Shown: one piece after another, positions 25,030 through 39,100 of the stretch | Numbering within the stretch: the stretch's first letter is position 1 | Layout of the letters: each line of letters starts with the position of its first letter | Assembly: GCA_033065855.1 (NCBI GenBank) | Contig: JAVXUO010001311.1 | Span: 372,001 to 436,000, forward strand | Length of the DNA: 64,000 nt | Direction: 5' to 3' | Origin: Escallonia rubra | Taxonomy: Eukaryota > Streptophyta > Magnoliopsida > Escalloniales > Escalloniaceae | Program-made: the position numbers and the translations under genes | The notes under the pieces: generated by a model | What the model was told of the DNA's origin: nothing | Databases searched by the model: none | Seen by the model: only the letters and a program-made list of their open reading frames with translations

Positions 25030-27000
25030 AAACATCTCACTTGAGTATGCACGTTTTCAATTTTTACAAGTCAGAATCTAGAGTTTCAATTTTGCCATTA
25101 ATAAGTACTCCTGTCTAAATTTCAAACTCTGGAGACAAAACCGTTAGGGAGAAGAGGGTCAACCCAAATTTAGTTGTTTAAAACCTCGTTTACTTATGAT
25201 GTTCTAACCCAAAAAATTATTTATTTATCTTTAAAATCAAAGCAAGGCTTTTCCTGATTAGTTCAGTTTTTATTTTCTGTTGGTCTTTAAGTAAACTAGC
25301 TTACATGATTTACTTTTAAGAAAAATAAAAGAGCATCTAGTCCAGTGAGGGAGATATCTGAAACATTTTTTTTTAATGCAGAAATTAGTCAACATAACAG
25401 TCAATGGATTGGATTCATCTAAATTAAGAATGTGAACCGAATCACCAACATGCTCGAGATATGGTGCTATCATTTTCAGTTTTCACTGAATGGTGGTTGC
25501 TTTGCTCGTTGCACTAAAAGATACTACCATACAATTTACAATGTCTTACTCCACGGGAGACGACGAGACGACTAAAATCTTTATGCATGTATAATGTAGG
25601 TATGCGCTATGTACGCCTTATATATGCATATTTTCCCAATGAAATTACTCACTCGTCGTGGCGTTATTTGATAAATGCAGGCTTTTATACAGCGTGCCAA
25701 CTGAATACACGATGGGAGCTTCTCTACGCCATTTACTGGAGTTGAGCCAGTGGAAACTCCCAGCTCTGGTGAAGGCACCTGCAGAAAACTAAGATGCAAT
25801 TTGACACAACGACATCAGCTAAGTATCAATTAGCTGCATTACACCTACTTGAAGTGTTTTTGGTTCCGTATTAGGAGCATTGTTTACCGCATAGGCTTCT
25901 ATGCCGATCATACGTGCATCTAGTCATTGCAAAAACTAAAGCATTTGCTTGAAGTCTTCGCTATGCTTTCTGACCAGTTGGTCCTCGCGCATACTTATCG
26001 AACGGCCAATGGACACATGCAAAACAAACGCCGTATGCGAGGAGGTTGTGGTTCTGTGGGCTGGTTACGCGGGACAGAAACATACTAATATTCAGTACAT
26101 CACTACTTGTATACTAAGGAGTATAAGGAAATCATTGACAAGTGAGCTTTGATGAAACCTGACAAGTGCTAAAGGTTCAGATGATTCACAAGCCACTTGT
26201 GCACCCTAATCCATATTATTGGTTGGGCAATTGGGTCCATGTGGACCTGAGTTTCTGGAACCAAAATGACAGATTGTTCCAACTGTATTGATGGCAACTA
26301 TAAATGAGACCAGAAATCTTAGTGGACCCATTCGTAATGACAATGTCCTAAACTTTCTTCCATCTTATGTTCTTTAATTTTGTACCCTACTGTTCTGTTG
26401 ATTCCTATACAGGTATAAAACATCTTGACAGTGTTCTTTCTGCCATGTTATATTTTCTCCAGTGCTTTATCCAAAATCTACCAATCTTTGCTTTGAACCA
26501 AGCAGAACGAGTGCCGTGGCACTTAAATAAGAGAGGATTCCATGTTTATGTTTTCTGGATCCATATTCCAGTAATAAAGACATCCTTACAAGTCCAGTCT
26601 GAGCTAAGCTACGTAGCTCGATTAGAGATTGTACCTTTTGGAGACGCCAAGAGCTTCCTCATTACTTTCCGGCCCCAATGGGCTTGCTTCGACTGGATCA
26701 ATACAATGTGGAAGCACTCAAATGAGCCTTGCAATGCAGGTAGATACACTCTTTCCGGTTACAGGTGACTAGATACCTTCTTTAATCTAACAGCATTCAG
26801 AGCCGATTCAATCAGTAAATTTGTAATCCCTAAGAAGAAAATGTCATCCTCTGGAAACTATGATACTTCTTATAATACACATAAAAAGGACGAATTCTTA
26901 GAGAAATCTATACCTGAATATATTCCACCGTATACATCAAAGAAAAAGAAAATAGTAAGAACCAAAAAAAAAAAAAAAAAACAGAGAGAGAGAGAGAGAG
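25030..27000. other. Spacer downstream of the hydroxyproline-rich gene
   Basis: No recognisable gene or complete mobile element. An open frame at 26367-26768 has no domain I recognise. A (GA)n run sits at about 26984-27001. The right end presumably includes the 3' UTR of the gene that stops at 27246. Confidence 0.5.
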
Positions 27001-27245
27001 AGAATAGTGGTAACTGGAAATGATCACCCCAAAACATTTCTCCAAATGCACGCCAGTGATTCAGGAATAAACCTTCATTGCAGTGCTAAGTGGTGTGTGC
27101 AACCCCTCCATATGGTCTCTAGTCCAAGTCTATGAATCTCTACCTCCAAAATTGCTTTCACTACTTCCAGTCTCAAGGGATTACACGAGCAGCGCTATAC
27201 TTTATCAAGCAATTCCAAAGTCCAACACGTTTGGTGTGCTTGAAC

Positions 27246-30200
27246 TTAGCGAACTTCTGGTTGCAGCACCGGGAAGAAAGTCCAGTCACTTTGGGGACTC
27301 AATTCTTTTCCGACAATCTTCTCGCTGGTCCACCACTCACAGCCAATGGTGGACTTGTCTGAGACCTCTTCCTTAGTGCTGTCGAAATTGAACTCCTTGC
27401 TAGACCCCAGTGTGATGGAACGACGCTTACAATGGCATTGCTTCCCCTCTCCTTCTCCTACAGCTTTCCCAGGAATTTCAGTCGAAGTCTCCATAAGACA
27501 ATATATACAACAAGTCTCGCCTTTCTTTGAATTCACTTCGTTTACCGTACTGCCTGAAGCTGCTATACCATGTAAAGGCTCTGACACAGTTTCAAGCGAC
27601 GAGTCCAACTTCTTTTCCAAACAACTTGGAACATCTTCACTGGTCAGCTCAAATGACACTCGCTGCCCAATCACAACTTCCTCATTCTGTGATCCATTGT
27701 CTGAGTTGGCAAGCGACGCCACTTCAGAAATTTGGATCTCCGCAAGGAAATTGTCTTGAGAAATAGGTTCCCCACCATTCGGGGTCAATGAACCAGAACC
27801 CAGCCTTGAACCCCAACCATTTGGCGTCAAAGATCCAGAACCTAGCCTTGAACCCCAGCCATTTGGCGTCAAAGATCCAGAACCTAACCTAGAACCCCAC
27901 ATATAAGTGGAGAAATGCTCATAGCCAAGGAACTTGGGAGCTTCCCCCAATGGAAATTCAAGAATAGGCCGTTTATCAGGGAAAGGTGAAGATGTTCCAG
28001 AATTTGAAATTGTTGAGCCAGGTGATATAAGGTGGCCACCTGGGCTTCCTGGATACTGCTGATAAGGTTGGTACTCATACTGGGATAATGGGAGTTTCTG
28101 AGTTGCCCCACCATCTCTTCGACTGCGAGCTAGAGATGAGGCCAGAAGCTGAGCAAATGGAACTTCAGGGGATGAAGGTGTTGTCAGCTGCAAGGGTTCA
28201 GGAGGAGGAGTGAAAGAAGCAGTTGACGGTTCGGTAGTGAAGGTAGAAAATACAGGTGGTGAAACTAATTGAGTTTCATAAGCATAAGGACCGATGTCAA
28301 AAATGGAGGCAGTCCCACCTGAGGAGAAGGCGTTGACAGAAAGGGATTTGAGTGAGAGTAGTTTACCTGGTGACTGAGTAACGGAGGGAGGATCTGATTG
28401 GAGAAAAGATGCAGGGGAAGAGGGTGGGGCAATGAAAGGTAACACTACTGTCGTTGAGTGGTTCGTATTCTCTGAGACAGGGGCTGTGGCTCCAGAGGCC
28501 GTTGATTCAGGAAGAAGAACAGCATGGTCGATTCTTTTGCTTTGTTTGTTAGATCCGAAACACCAGTATATACTCCAGCGGCTTGCCCATCTTCTCTTCT
28601 GATATTGAAATAGACAGAAGCATTGTAGATCAGTAATTAAGTTTAGTTTTTTATCTGAGCGAATCTCAAATTCATTTTTTTGTAAAACAGCTGGAATAAG
28701 AAAGGAATCACTTAAGGCCAACGTTTGAAGAACAATAAATCAAATCTTGCACTCACATCGAAACTACTAAAAGAAGCTATCCATAGCTTAAAAGACCCCA
28801 AATCGATATGGTAAAGAAAAAAAGATGAAGGCAATAGTCCTTGCTTCTAATTTGTAAACCACACAACTTGAGACCATGACTGAAGCTGTATATCACCCAT
28901 ATGCCGATTCAATTTCCTTAAAAAAAACTTCAATAGGCGTCCAGGCTAAACAATGCATATACATGAGCAGCTAAGGCCAATTACCGGCCAGACCTCAAGT
29001 GCGGTAGGGCAGAAGTAACCTTTTGGAGAAGAGGCGCATATCAGTATGAAACAGATACGGTTATGACAAAAAAGATCAACACCAAGGTTGAGGTGTAAGT
29101 GAACCAAGTAGGCACATTTGACCAGCCTAAAAATCAGTTCAGCAAGCCACCAAAGAGTAGGCAGATACTGCTAAATGTGCATGTTCAAACCTGTGGGACA
29201 CCCAGATGCAACAAAACTAGACACATCATATAAGTAACCATGGAGTAGAAAGGGACATATTCCTACTTCTCTTGAGTTCCACTAAGTCGTTATTCTTTAC
29301 AAGGCCACATATATATGTAACTCCTCACAGATACATTTTTACAAATTTACTTTCACAAGCTGTGCTAATTGTACATTTTAAATGCTTCCCAAGCTGTTTG
29401 TTTCTATGTATCATACATCTGTTGGTGTCATTTGGATACATCATACATGTAAAGTTGTTCCTGACCCTAAACATTACTTACATTAATCCGTTTGCACCAA
29501 AACTTTTGAATCCTCCTTTCTAGAAATGTATCGATATTTGGATATCCATTCCAAACTAAGACTAAAATTGATGTGCCATTTCCTGTTTACCACAAATGGG
29601 ATTCAAGAACCAAAATTCCATTTTTTTTTTTTTGGTTTTCATAGATTAATCATGTATAAAGGGATAATATCTAATACCAATCATGTGTTTCATCATCCAG
29701 CAGTTTTACCTCACTCTATCTCTTGTCATGGGCCCCATAACTCACTTGCCTAATGCTAGTAGTCATTATCGTTAACTGCTTTTAAAGGGATTTATGCCAG
29801 GCACTGCTTGTGTTTCAAAGAAGGCTACACAACTGTCCAGAAGTCTATGCTAAGAGTTGGCTCCTCCTTGGAGTTGAGCAATCCAGAATGCAATCTCAGG
29901 CTTTTCTACTTTTAGCTTCACTGATAAGCTAAACGGAAACCGAAGTCAAGCTGTTAAGTGTTGACTAGTGAGGTGCTTATCACATTTCTGGTACACAATG
30001 AACCAAGAGCGAAGCTCAAGCATGGGTTATTGATTGGTGGATAAATTTAATCAAGCCTCTCAAATTGCTTGTGGGCATTTTGGTTGGTCCAACAAGAATT
30101 TTGAAATAAACAAACTTGAGCTTAGAAAACTCAGTCTTCTGTTCTATATAAAATGAAAGTTGTGCATAGCAAGTGCTATGACAGAGCAGAGATACAACAC

Positions 30201-31241
30201 AGACTATCGATGAAGTTCAAATGCTCCCTTGCTTAAGTTTAAAAAGGACATGTTCAGCAATTGAGGTAATACAAAGAAAGAATACGAGTATCTTCATAAA
30301 CACAGTGAGATCTGATTCATTTTGGGATTCCTTGAGATAATACAGTACTATTTTGGTTTTTTTATGTCATTCCTGATTGACACTGGTATCCTTCGATGGA
30401 TTCATGCACAATTTCGGTTGCTAAATAAACTCTAGCGGAGGCCAAGACCATCCAAATATTGGTGAGCTGCCACAACCAATTAGTTCTAGTATTAGAGCTA
30501 ACCTATTCAGCCACATGTAGAGCACAAATCTAAGCCACACGCGCTGATTTTGCAAGCCTTTGCATATCCGGAAACAGTAACCGATTCTTCCGATCCTCTC
30601 AATTCACTACCAATTTGCTTGATTTGTTCAAGGCTTTAATAAACAGGTATAATTACCCTAAACTTCCATGCTAACAAAACTTGCTTCAAAAGAGGATCTT
30701 TATGTGGTCCATGCCCGATTCTAACTCTCCTTAAACCTATAATTTCATTCCCCAATATATAATTACTCAAGCACACAAGTCTCAACAACAACAACAAACT
30801 CTAACCTCTAAACCACACATCTGTAATCCACTTACTTACTCGTCAACGCACACAACCCACAGAATTCATCAAACTCATAAAAAAAACAAACTTCATTAAA
30901 TAAGCACATAAAACCCATACTACTTTCAAAATTACCACCTAAACGAAACGAAAGCTCCAAAAGACTCGATCAAGGGGATTGATATATGAGCTCAAACAGA
31001 AAATTCATCTAGGCTCCACGAGCACTTTTAGCGACAGTTTTAATGTCTTTAGCCACTACCGTGAGCCTCAGACGGACAAGAGCAAAAAACGCTTCCCAAA
31101 ACACACAACACCGCTGTATGAACTGTTCACGTAAGCGTACATACATACCTGAACTGTTGTTGGCTGTACACGACTCTCGGCGGTAATTATCGCGGTCGCC
31201 GCCGCATTAACCGTCTCCACGCTGTTATTCAACGCGCTCAT
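27246..31241 (-). CDS. Hydroxyproline-rich glycoprotein-like protein, At5g52430 type
   Basis: Plant-specific protein of unknown molecular function; homologues are annotated as hydroxyproline-rich glycoprotein family (At5g52430/At4g25620 type, from memory). Two exons: 31241-31149 (31 codons, MSALNNSVETVNAAAT..., donor CAG|GTATGT) and 28598-27246 (451 codons, acceptor ATATCAG), 481 residues in total. Exon 2 opens KRRWASRWSIYWCFGS, continues Ser/Pro-rich, has three copies of WGSRLGSGSLTPNG and ends DWTFFPVLQPEVR. There is no N-terminal signal peptide, so secretion and a true cell-wall role are doubtful despite the name. Exon 2 is also open upstream to an ATG at 28721, but the family-matching small first exon 2.5 kb upstream makes that stretch intronic. 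Confidence 0.88.
27774..27899 (-). repeat. Three in-frame 42-bp repeats coding WGSRLGSGSLTPNG
   Basis: Units 27899-27858, 27857-27816 and 27815-27774 encode the same 14 residues; DNA differences are few and mostly silent. Family members commonly carry variants of this motif repeated (family knowledge), so it is a genuine protein repeat that can also expand or contract by slippage. Confidence 0.9.
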
Positions 31242-31446
31242 ATCAAATCTGTATCAAACAACACCGCAGAACCCGGACCGGAGTCAAACCTCTCGCCGGC
31301 GGCAAAAGCTTCAGCTCCGGCGAAAAACGGCCGCAGTTCTCCACTTATCAACGGAAACTCGCCGAAATCCAATCAGAAAATAGAGATCACAGGACATCCA
31401 AATCAAACGACGCTCCGCAGGGAGAAAAAACAAAGCCAACCAGGCG

Positions 31447-31460
31447 GTGGACTTTATAAA
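31447..31460 (-). promoter_or_regulatory. Candidate TATA box of the hydroxyproline-rich gene
   Basis: The minus strand reads CATTTATAAAGTCC here, about 210 bp upstream of the start codon, and a (GA)n/(CT)n tract follows further upstream at 31500-31530. Position and sequence fit a plant TATA box; no other support. Confidence 0.4.
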
Positions 31461-33644
31461 TGAGCCACCGAAGAAACAAATACTGTACTAATAATGGAAC
31501 TCTCTCTCTCTCTACCGCTCTCTCTCTCTAGCTGTTATTTTGTAATTATGTTGTGCGGTGGGGCCGGGGCACGTAATTACGAGGGGATTAGTTAACACTT
31601 AGCGGATAATGTTGGGGTGGTGGATTTGTCGGGATTGCCCCTGGTGTGGCCTGAATATGACGTTTGTGCCACTGGTATAACGGCGCGCGTAACGGGTTCG
31701 CCTATTAATGGCAAAAGAGAAGAGAGAACTGACGCCAGAGAACTGACGCCAGGTGGGTGGTGTATTTATGGATTCCTTATCTGTTTGGCTCTGTGTGTGT
31801 TTGTGTGTGTACACCGCACACTGCACTGCAGTGTTGTACGTTCCCTCTCCCTCCTCCTCGTGCCTTTCGTGATCATACTTTGTTTTTGTCCTTGTTACCT
31901 TCCTCGGTCATGAATAGCGTGCCGCCCTGTTTTACATGTTCTCGCTTACAAATCGAGCCAGTTAAGTCAGCTCTGAATAATTGATCGGTGTTGAGTTAAG
32001 AAAAAAATTTCACTATATGGTGTCATTTTTTCGTGATCCTTGTCACCATTCAGATCAACACAATTCTTCACGTTACCTTATCTAAAAGCAAGATATGACC
32101 AACTCTTCTTCCTCGTGGGTGTTGAACTGCCGATGGCAGTGAATCGACCCGGTGGCCAGGAGCCTCGTGGGGGTGACGGCAAATTTACGAGGGGGCTGGG
32201 TAAGTTTATTTGGCAGCGACAGACTAAGCATGATCTCTGTGGATTAGAGACGATTGAATTCTTGTCGGTCATTGTTGTCGTAGGCCGGTTTTTGCGGGTC
32301 TCTTTCTGATCCAAGTATATATGACGTCGGCAGAGGTCGACGACAGTGCGTCGACAGGAACGTGATCGTTACTTCTAGATTTGGTTAGAATCCATGTTCG
32401 AAAACATCGATGACCGGTAGAGAGGACCACCTATGTGGCATTACTGTGTCACTGGTTGTGATGAGGTATCATTGTTACATGAAATATTTTTTTGCCAAGT
32501 TGGATTGGTTACCTTATATTTAAAATCCGATCATCGTTTTTTGTATTTAATAGTGTTTATCTAATAAAGAGCGCTTAGCGTTCATTTTTTTGTGGGATAT
32601 ATAAGAATGTATTAAGCGATTTTCAGATGAATAGTTTGTGAAACAAATACAAGGAACAATAATGTCTAAGTCATTGAGTAATGTAAATACCAATTGTCGC
32701 CTTATAAATGAAAATTAGATTTTCGTCAAAATTTTGTTGATTTTCAAGTGTTAACATCCAGGGTACCAGCATATATAAATATAATAAGAAAATCTCAGAC
32801 TCCCCTTATTTTCATGAATTTTTGCAGTTCCTATTGTATCGAAATGAATTAAAAAAAATATATACATCTCAAAGGAGGTTAGAGTGAGTTGGTCCTTTCA
32901 CAGAGCAAAAGAATTTTCTTAAATCAAAACGACACGGACTACAATTTTTTTTTTAGTTTTCTCTATTTTCTAGAATCATTTATGAATTCCTATACAAGTA
33001 GTAAATTCTATAACACACAATAAAAATCATTCAGTCACAAGGCAAAAGTCAAGAATTTGAAACACGAAAACTGTTACGCCGATCCTCCCCACCTCGTGTG
33101 TGTCTCTCTCTCTCACAGAAGAAAGACATGTCTCACCCATCATTTCCTCTAGGTCCACGACCCCTCAAAAGTCCTCAGCTTCACATGCAGGCAGCAGCCA
33201 GCACTCGGCATCGACATCCGTCCCTGCCAGTCGCCGCGGGCGACTTATATTTCCGGACAAACACCCACCGCACGTAATTCCGACAGAATATCAAGGGCAT
33301 TCTTAACTAGGAGGGACCATATATCTTTCTAACTTTTTTGTTACTATACATGGGAACTTTTCCTCGTCAAATGGGGGCATGCACGTGTGCAGATCGAACC
33401 CACTTGCTCACCCCCTCGTGTGTGAGCCACGGCGACAGAGACACTCGCCTCTCTTTCCCCTTCCTTTCTCTCTAATATCTTAACCTTTGCACGGGTGGTT
33501 CGTTCTACAACATCATCATCCCTTTAAAATCACTTTCCAACTTGATAATGATGTTACACCACCTCCATTTTTGGCCTCACATTGCTCTCTCTCACACACA
33601 CACACACACACAAAGTAGAATGTTGATATGGTTTTGTGTATGTA

Positions 33645-34247
33645 TAGAGTTGAGCATCAAACCGTTCAAACCGATCCGAACCGCTCAAACCGATCAAACC
33701 GAACCAATCCAATCCGAACCGTCAAAGATCTTAACGGTTTGGTTTCAAAACCGACCTTGGTTCGGTTTGGTTCACGGTTCACATCTTTGAAACCGATTCC
33801 AAACCGAACCGAACCGACCTATGATATGTTAATGTATTTTTAGTAACATTCTATTGACAATTATACATATAAGGTACTAAGCAACTCAAAATAAACAAAT
33901 CTTGAAAGTTAAAAGAACCAAAAAAATTGACAACACTTCGAACACAAAAAATTTGTGACCAATATCTAGTTTATATTGCCTCATTCTTGCTTGTTGATCA
34001 ACAAGAACTTATATATCGAATGAAATAAGATTACATGCAATTTAGAAAAAATATAACTTCAATTAGTAGGGTGCAAAGTAACGACCACTTTAAGTGGGCA
34101 AACCGATCCAAACCGACTAAACCGAACCGTTTAAACCGACCAAACCGAACCGTCCAAACCGATGATGTTTGGTTTGACAAATTTTCAAACCGAGGGGTAA
34201 CGGTTCGGTTTACGGTTTAGAACCAAACCGAACCGTGCTCACCCCTA
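33645..34247. mobile_element. Inverted-repeat element rich in AAACCGAACCG motifs
   Basis: It begins TAGAGTTGAGCATCAAACCG and ends CGGTTCGG...GTGCTCACCCCTA, so TAGAGTTGAGCA pairs imperfectly with TAGGGGTGAGCA. Both subterminal regions are dense with AAACCGA and TCGGTTT modules (33655-33810, 34100-34235), while the centre is AT-rich. This is a familiar non-autonomous plant repeat type (recollection); the class is not assigned. Confidence 0.6.
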
Positions 34248-34598
34248 GTATAGAGGGGTGAAGTGTGAGACAGTGAAGGGCAAAAGGCACTTTAGCAGTA
34301 AGCTTTGCACCTTTTTTAAGCCTTTCTGCATAGTTTTCATCAGCCTTCTGCTGCTGTTAGCTTTCCTGGAGCTACAGTAAAAAGTGTTACTTTTACGGGT
34401 AACTTATTCGGAAGTCGGTAAGTGTTGGGAATGGAATGAAAGCGAAGTTACAGGTAAAAGATTTTGACGTACGTAATTGCTTCTTTTGAAATTTTGTTTG
34501 TGTTACTGTAAAATCGAGTTTGTGATAAGTTAAAGACAAATAATTGTATATAATAGTATACAATAATTTTTGATGGGCATATTTAAATTTTTTTCTTG

Positions 34599-34965
34599 AA
34601 ATTCTATTTGAAGAGGTGCAAGTATTGGCTACAAAAATTCATTAGACCATAATTTGAAAATAAAATAATTAGTCACACCTTTTTAGTGAAACATATTTTT
34701 TTCGAAATATGCATATTGTCCAAAAAAGAAAAAAAATCAAGTTTTCTCAATTGTAACAAGCGTGCTAAGTGCGCTTAATAACTTACTATCATCCTCGCAC
34801 ACCGTCATTCTCCACTGTCCTCTCTTTAAGAGGGGTGTCATTCGGTGAATGAGAATCTTCAAAAAAAAATTCTTGAAATTCTCTTTGGAGCAATGGCTAT
34901 AAAAACTTTTTACACCATAATTTATAATAAAATAATTAATCGCACCTTTTCGGTAAAACATATCT
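34599..34965. repeat. Direct repeats of about 90 bp
   Basis: Segments 34599-34694 and 34873-34965 share GAAATTCT(A/C)TTTG, GGCTA, ACCATAATTT and AAATAATTA.TC.CACCTTTT in order, about 275 bp apart. They may be termini of a small inserted unit or an old duplication. Confidence 0.5.
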
Positions 34966-36109
34966 TTTAAAAAATAAAAGTATTTCTTAGAAAAATAATC
35001 ACATCGTTACGCAGAAAAAAGGTACAGGACCTCGTTCTTTCCTTTTTTTTTCTTTTTTTCTTCTCTCTTTTGGGTGTTCAGAAATGTATTAAAGTCAAAT
35101 AAGGCAAGGTTTTACCGAAAATTAGATGCTATTTTCGGAATAATAGGCAATTTATGCCTGTCCACCTAAATTTCCTTGATTGGGCCCACAGGGACGTGCA
35201 AATACTGGATATTTCACAAACTGACCATCTCTCATGGGGTGGCCCAGTCTGGGTGATGGGCCTACAAGGCAAAAGCTAAACCAGCACCCCACATGTTCAA
35301 GTAGGTGGTGGTTGTTCTCTAATTAATTAAAGTGCAGATAACACTAGAAAATGTGACAACGGCCCGGTTTTTGGTTGTAATATCTCTAGCTTTGTCCTTC
35401 ATGGGTCACACTTCCTTAGCTTGCTTGACCCAGTCATCCACTATATATCTTATCACATTTGCTCCAATTTCCCTACCCTCCATTCTCTTCCACCCCCCAC
35501 CCCACCCACCCCACCTTCCAAAATTTTAATAAGGATTTAGGAATATTAATAGGGCATCTACAAATGGATTCACGAAGCGTAACTATAGCCCAGGTTTTTA
35601 GAGTTTTGGGTCGAGGGCTCGAGGGTTACGACCCCAAACATTTTGTTTTCTAAGTCAACTCTAATTTCGACGTTCTTATTCACGGACTCTGTGCTACCGA
35701 AGGAAGTATATGACGTAATTTACTGTAGAGCTCTGACCCAAGTGATTTCCAATTAAGCGATTTGCTAAAATGTGCGGCAGTCGGACGGGCTAAACAGACT
35801 CCTTTTGATAAGTTATCACGTGGTCACAACTCACAACTATGTCAGCCCAGCTAAATCACTAGACTGGGTCACACTTCATTTCATTTCAGCCCAAGAACAT
35901 AGTGGAAGGGCCAATTGACAATCAGGGCTGTTAAGCCCACTGTATAGCTTTATCTTCAACCCACCAATACATTGTGGATTGAGAAGAACACACCATTTTT
36001 TAGACCCTTTTCCAGTTTCATAATCTAAGGCATGTTCGGACCACGTTCATAAATCCATGACACCAAGAACACCTAAAATCAAGCTCAGATTGAAGCAGAA
36101 CATCTGCAA

Positions 36110-39100
36110 ATGACCACCACACCAATGGCCTCTGCAATTTCTAGTTCTACTCCTACATATTTGTGTCAGTCATCTTCACCTTTCACAGTTAAAAAACCCA
36201 CCCTCTACGTATTATCTACTTCGTCAACTATAAACCCCAGCACCCCAAGTTTTCATTTCCATTCACGGATTCCTCAACTGTGTTTCACTCCTCTTTCCTC
36301 ATGGAACGGTCTGAGGCACGCTGGCATGCCAATTTCACAAAATTTCATGAAATTAGGTACTTTTGTCATCTGGGTCTGTGCTATTATTGTCACACACACA
36401 AGTCATTTTGGCACCTTTTGGGTTAAAGTTTGAAGTGGTGGCGTTGTAGAAAGGAAGAGAAAATGTAAAGGCAAGGTTGTGTTTGCATCACTGTTTGGGG
36501 TTGGGGCTCCCGAAGCTCTGGTGATTGGAGTGGTGGCCTTGCTGGTTTTCGGTCCGAAAGGTCTTGCTGAGGTGAGAAGTTTTGCTTGTAATTCAAAGCT
36601 GCAGAGAGCATTTGCCTGAATTATTAATTTACTTCATAGCTTTTTTAAATATGAATGCTCAGCTTTTCGTATGCTTTTGTAACATTTGTAGCACATTTAG
36701 AAGTACTATAGGTAGCATATTGTAATTTCACATTACTAAATGCGCGCACACAAGCACACACCTGCACAGTCTTGACCGGGCAACTGCCTATGTACAGAAC
36801 GGTACCCGGGTTATTCGCTGATCTTTCTACAATTTTGTTGTTAATGGTGAGCATGAATGAAAATGTCTAAAACATTCATGAAATAAAATAAAATATGGAT
36901 AAATCAAATATGTCTAAAACATACATGAATATATGGATGAGTAAAGTAGTCATTCCAAATAATCATCTAGGGGTAATATAATGAACTACCAATAAGCCAT
37001 ATGGCTGGTATTAATTAGGAAGTGTTTTGATTGTATTTTCTAAGAGTGCTCAAGGACGATTTGAATTCTGCATCACTCTATTTAAAGGGTTGTCGAGGCT
37101 CATGAAGCATGGAGATTTCCTAGCAGCTATCCAGGACGCGCAGTTGGAGAAAAAATATGATGGATGTCCTTGGGATTATAGTGAGTAGAGCAAGATACCC
37201 CCTGCCAATGGTATCACCCTCAAGGAGATCAACGACACGGGCATGTAATGTCAAGTTGATACTATAGGAGATGCATGTTTGGAACCTCAGCACCGTGCAA
37301 GACCTGTCCTATGTGATTGGTGTTGGAAATTTTTTCATAATTGAATCCTACCTTATTGAACTTTGTACTACAAGGTTTAATGTCCAAAAGAATCAATCAG
37401 ATTGGTTGATTGGTCAGAGAAATATAAAGTCTCTAAGGTGGGCATTCAATAAGGTTGAAAAAGGGTTATAATGTGGGTTCCCACGTTATTTGGGAAATGG
37501 AAAGGTTAAAGGTATTTAAGTGGCCATGTGACATACCATATTGTTCTAGAAACACATGGTATGCATGGCCATGCACTTGCACATGTGCTGTGCACCGCAC
37601 ACGCAGGCCAGGCGCGGGCGACGGCGTAAAGGTGCTATTGGCGCTTTTGGGCGCACTTCGCATGTGCGCATCCTCGCTAGGAGCCCTTGCCCCTCGCCCA
37701 GCCTAAACTTTTTGCGACAAATTCAGCCTGTGAACCAAAATAGGTGTGAATTTTAGACTGAAACAGTGTGACTGTTGGACAATGGCAATGGGGAGGGGGA
37801 TGCGGGTTTCATAAGATCCGCACCCGCACCCGCCCCGCCACACCAAACATGTTACTCTGCCCCGCCATCGGGTTTTGAGATGACGATACCAGCCCCGATC
37901 CGTTAGGTTTTTTGGTAATCCGCCCCTGACCCGACCCGACCCGTACTACCATAGTAGTATTTCCCTCTTCTGTTTCATTTGTCCCAAGAGAACCTTCCAA
38001 ACTGAGAGACATTTCTTGTGCCAAGATTCATATCCTGCTTTGAAACCACAGACGAGGATATCTTTCCGTGATGGTGGTGATGATGTCATTGCTAAGACCC
38101 GTCTTTTGCGAGTGGCTGACTTGTTGTGCCGCAGATTCATTCGTTGATGATGAAACCCCTACTCAACATTGCATCGCTGTAGTCCCTTTGCTCTGCCTTG
38201 TATTATAGTTGTTCCGATCTAGTTCTGATCTGCCCGCTGCTATTAATGAACAGGCTTGCTCACCCATCAATCCTAGAAAGGTAATTGGGTCAGGTGACGA
38301 TTGGTTGCTGGGGAAGAAGAGGCAATGGGGAGAAAGATGAAAAGGAACCGGCAATTAGTAGCTTGGGATTGGCGAACGGCGACATGGCTGTGGACATGGT
38401 TGGGGGTGCGGCGGCTTAAGGAGAAAAGTTGGAGAAAGATGAAAAAGGTTAGGCTTTTCCAACAGTTTATACATAAGGATTGACGGCTCAGATTAAATCT
38501 TGATGAGGATATTTAGGGGAGCGAGTCGGGTCGGATAGCAGGGCGAATGCACCTAAAACCATACCCGCTGCGGGTTATAAAGATAAATACCAAACCCGAT
38601 CTATGACCCGGTCATAGTTAAAAAAATCCGCTCCTATAGGAGCGGGCGGGGCGGATCTCCGTCGCGTACGGGTCCAATTGCCATCCCTAGTGTTGGTAAA
38701 TTAAATAGATTTTCAATTCTGTTTAAATTCAAAAGGCACTTGTTCATGGTGTCTTTTAGTTCAAAGCTTGCATCTGTTTGCTGTGTCTGCAGATTGTGAC
38801 TGTTAAATGACACCTGCAGAGTGCAGAGTCATTTAACTGTTACAACCGATTGCGCCTGTTCAAGGCACCTGTTGGTGTCTAACTGTCTATAAATAGGGCT
38901 GATGGCAGACTAATTTCTCACTTCGAATTTCTCTCTTGCTCTCTCTCTCTCTCAAATATCTGTCTATTGATTGCAATGTGCTGTAATCAATAGTGTTTCG
39001 CCTGTTTTATCTTGGGAGGCATATTTGCTATTACCCTACGCAGATTATAAGGGAACAAATAGTGTCTTAAGGAAAGAGTGCATAGCATTTGACTCATGCT

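Larger units (their letters stand above)
31540..36100. other. Divergent spacer between hydroxyproline-rich and TatB genes
   Basis: It should contain both promoters. It holds an inverted-repeat element (33645-34247), an about 90-bp direct repeat pair (34599-34694 and 34873-34965), a (CA)n run (33594-33613) and many T-rich tracts. Short frames, for example 33100-33306, show no domains. No gene seen. Confidence 0.55.

Noticed and set aside
26367-26768. 133-codon open frame
   Set aside because: No recognisable domain, no supporting splice or codon pattern, in spacer DNA.
28599-28721. Upstream ATG extending exon 2 of the hydroxyproline-rich gene
   Set aside because: A good acceptor at 28600-28599 and a family-like first exon at 31241-31149 explain the start better; the extension looks intronic.
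33100-33306. 68-codon Ser-rich frame
   Set aside because: Too short and of simple composition, no homologue recognised.
37080-37250. Possible exon fragment just left of the Copia element (HGDFLAAIQDAQLEKKYDG frame)
   Set aside because: A short open stretch with a stop nearby and no recognised homologue; could be a gene fragment but I cannot support it.
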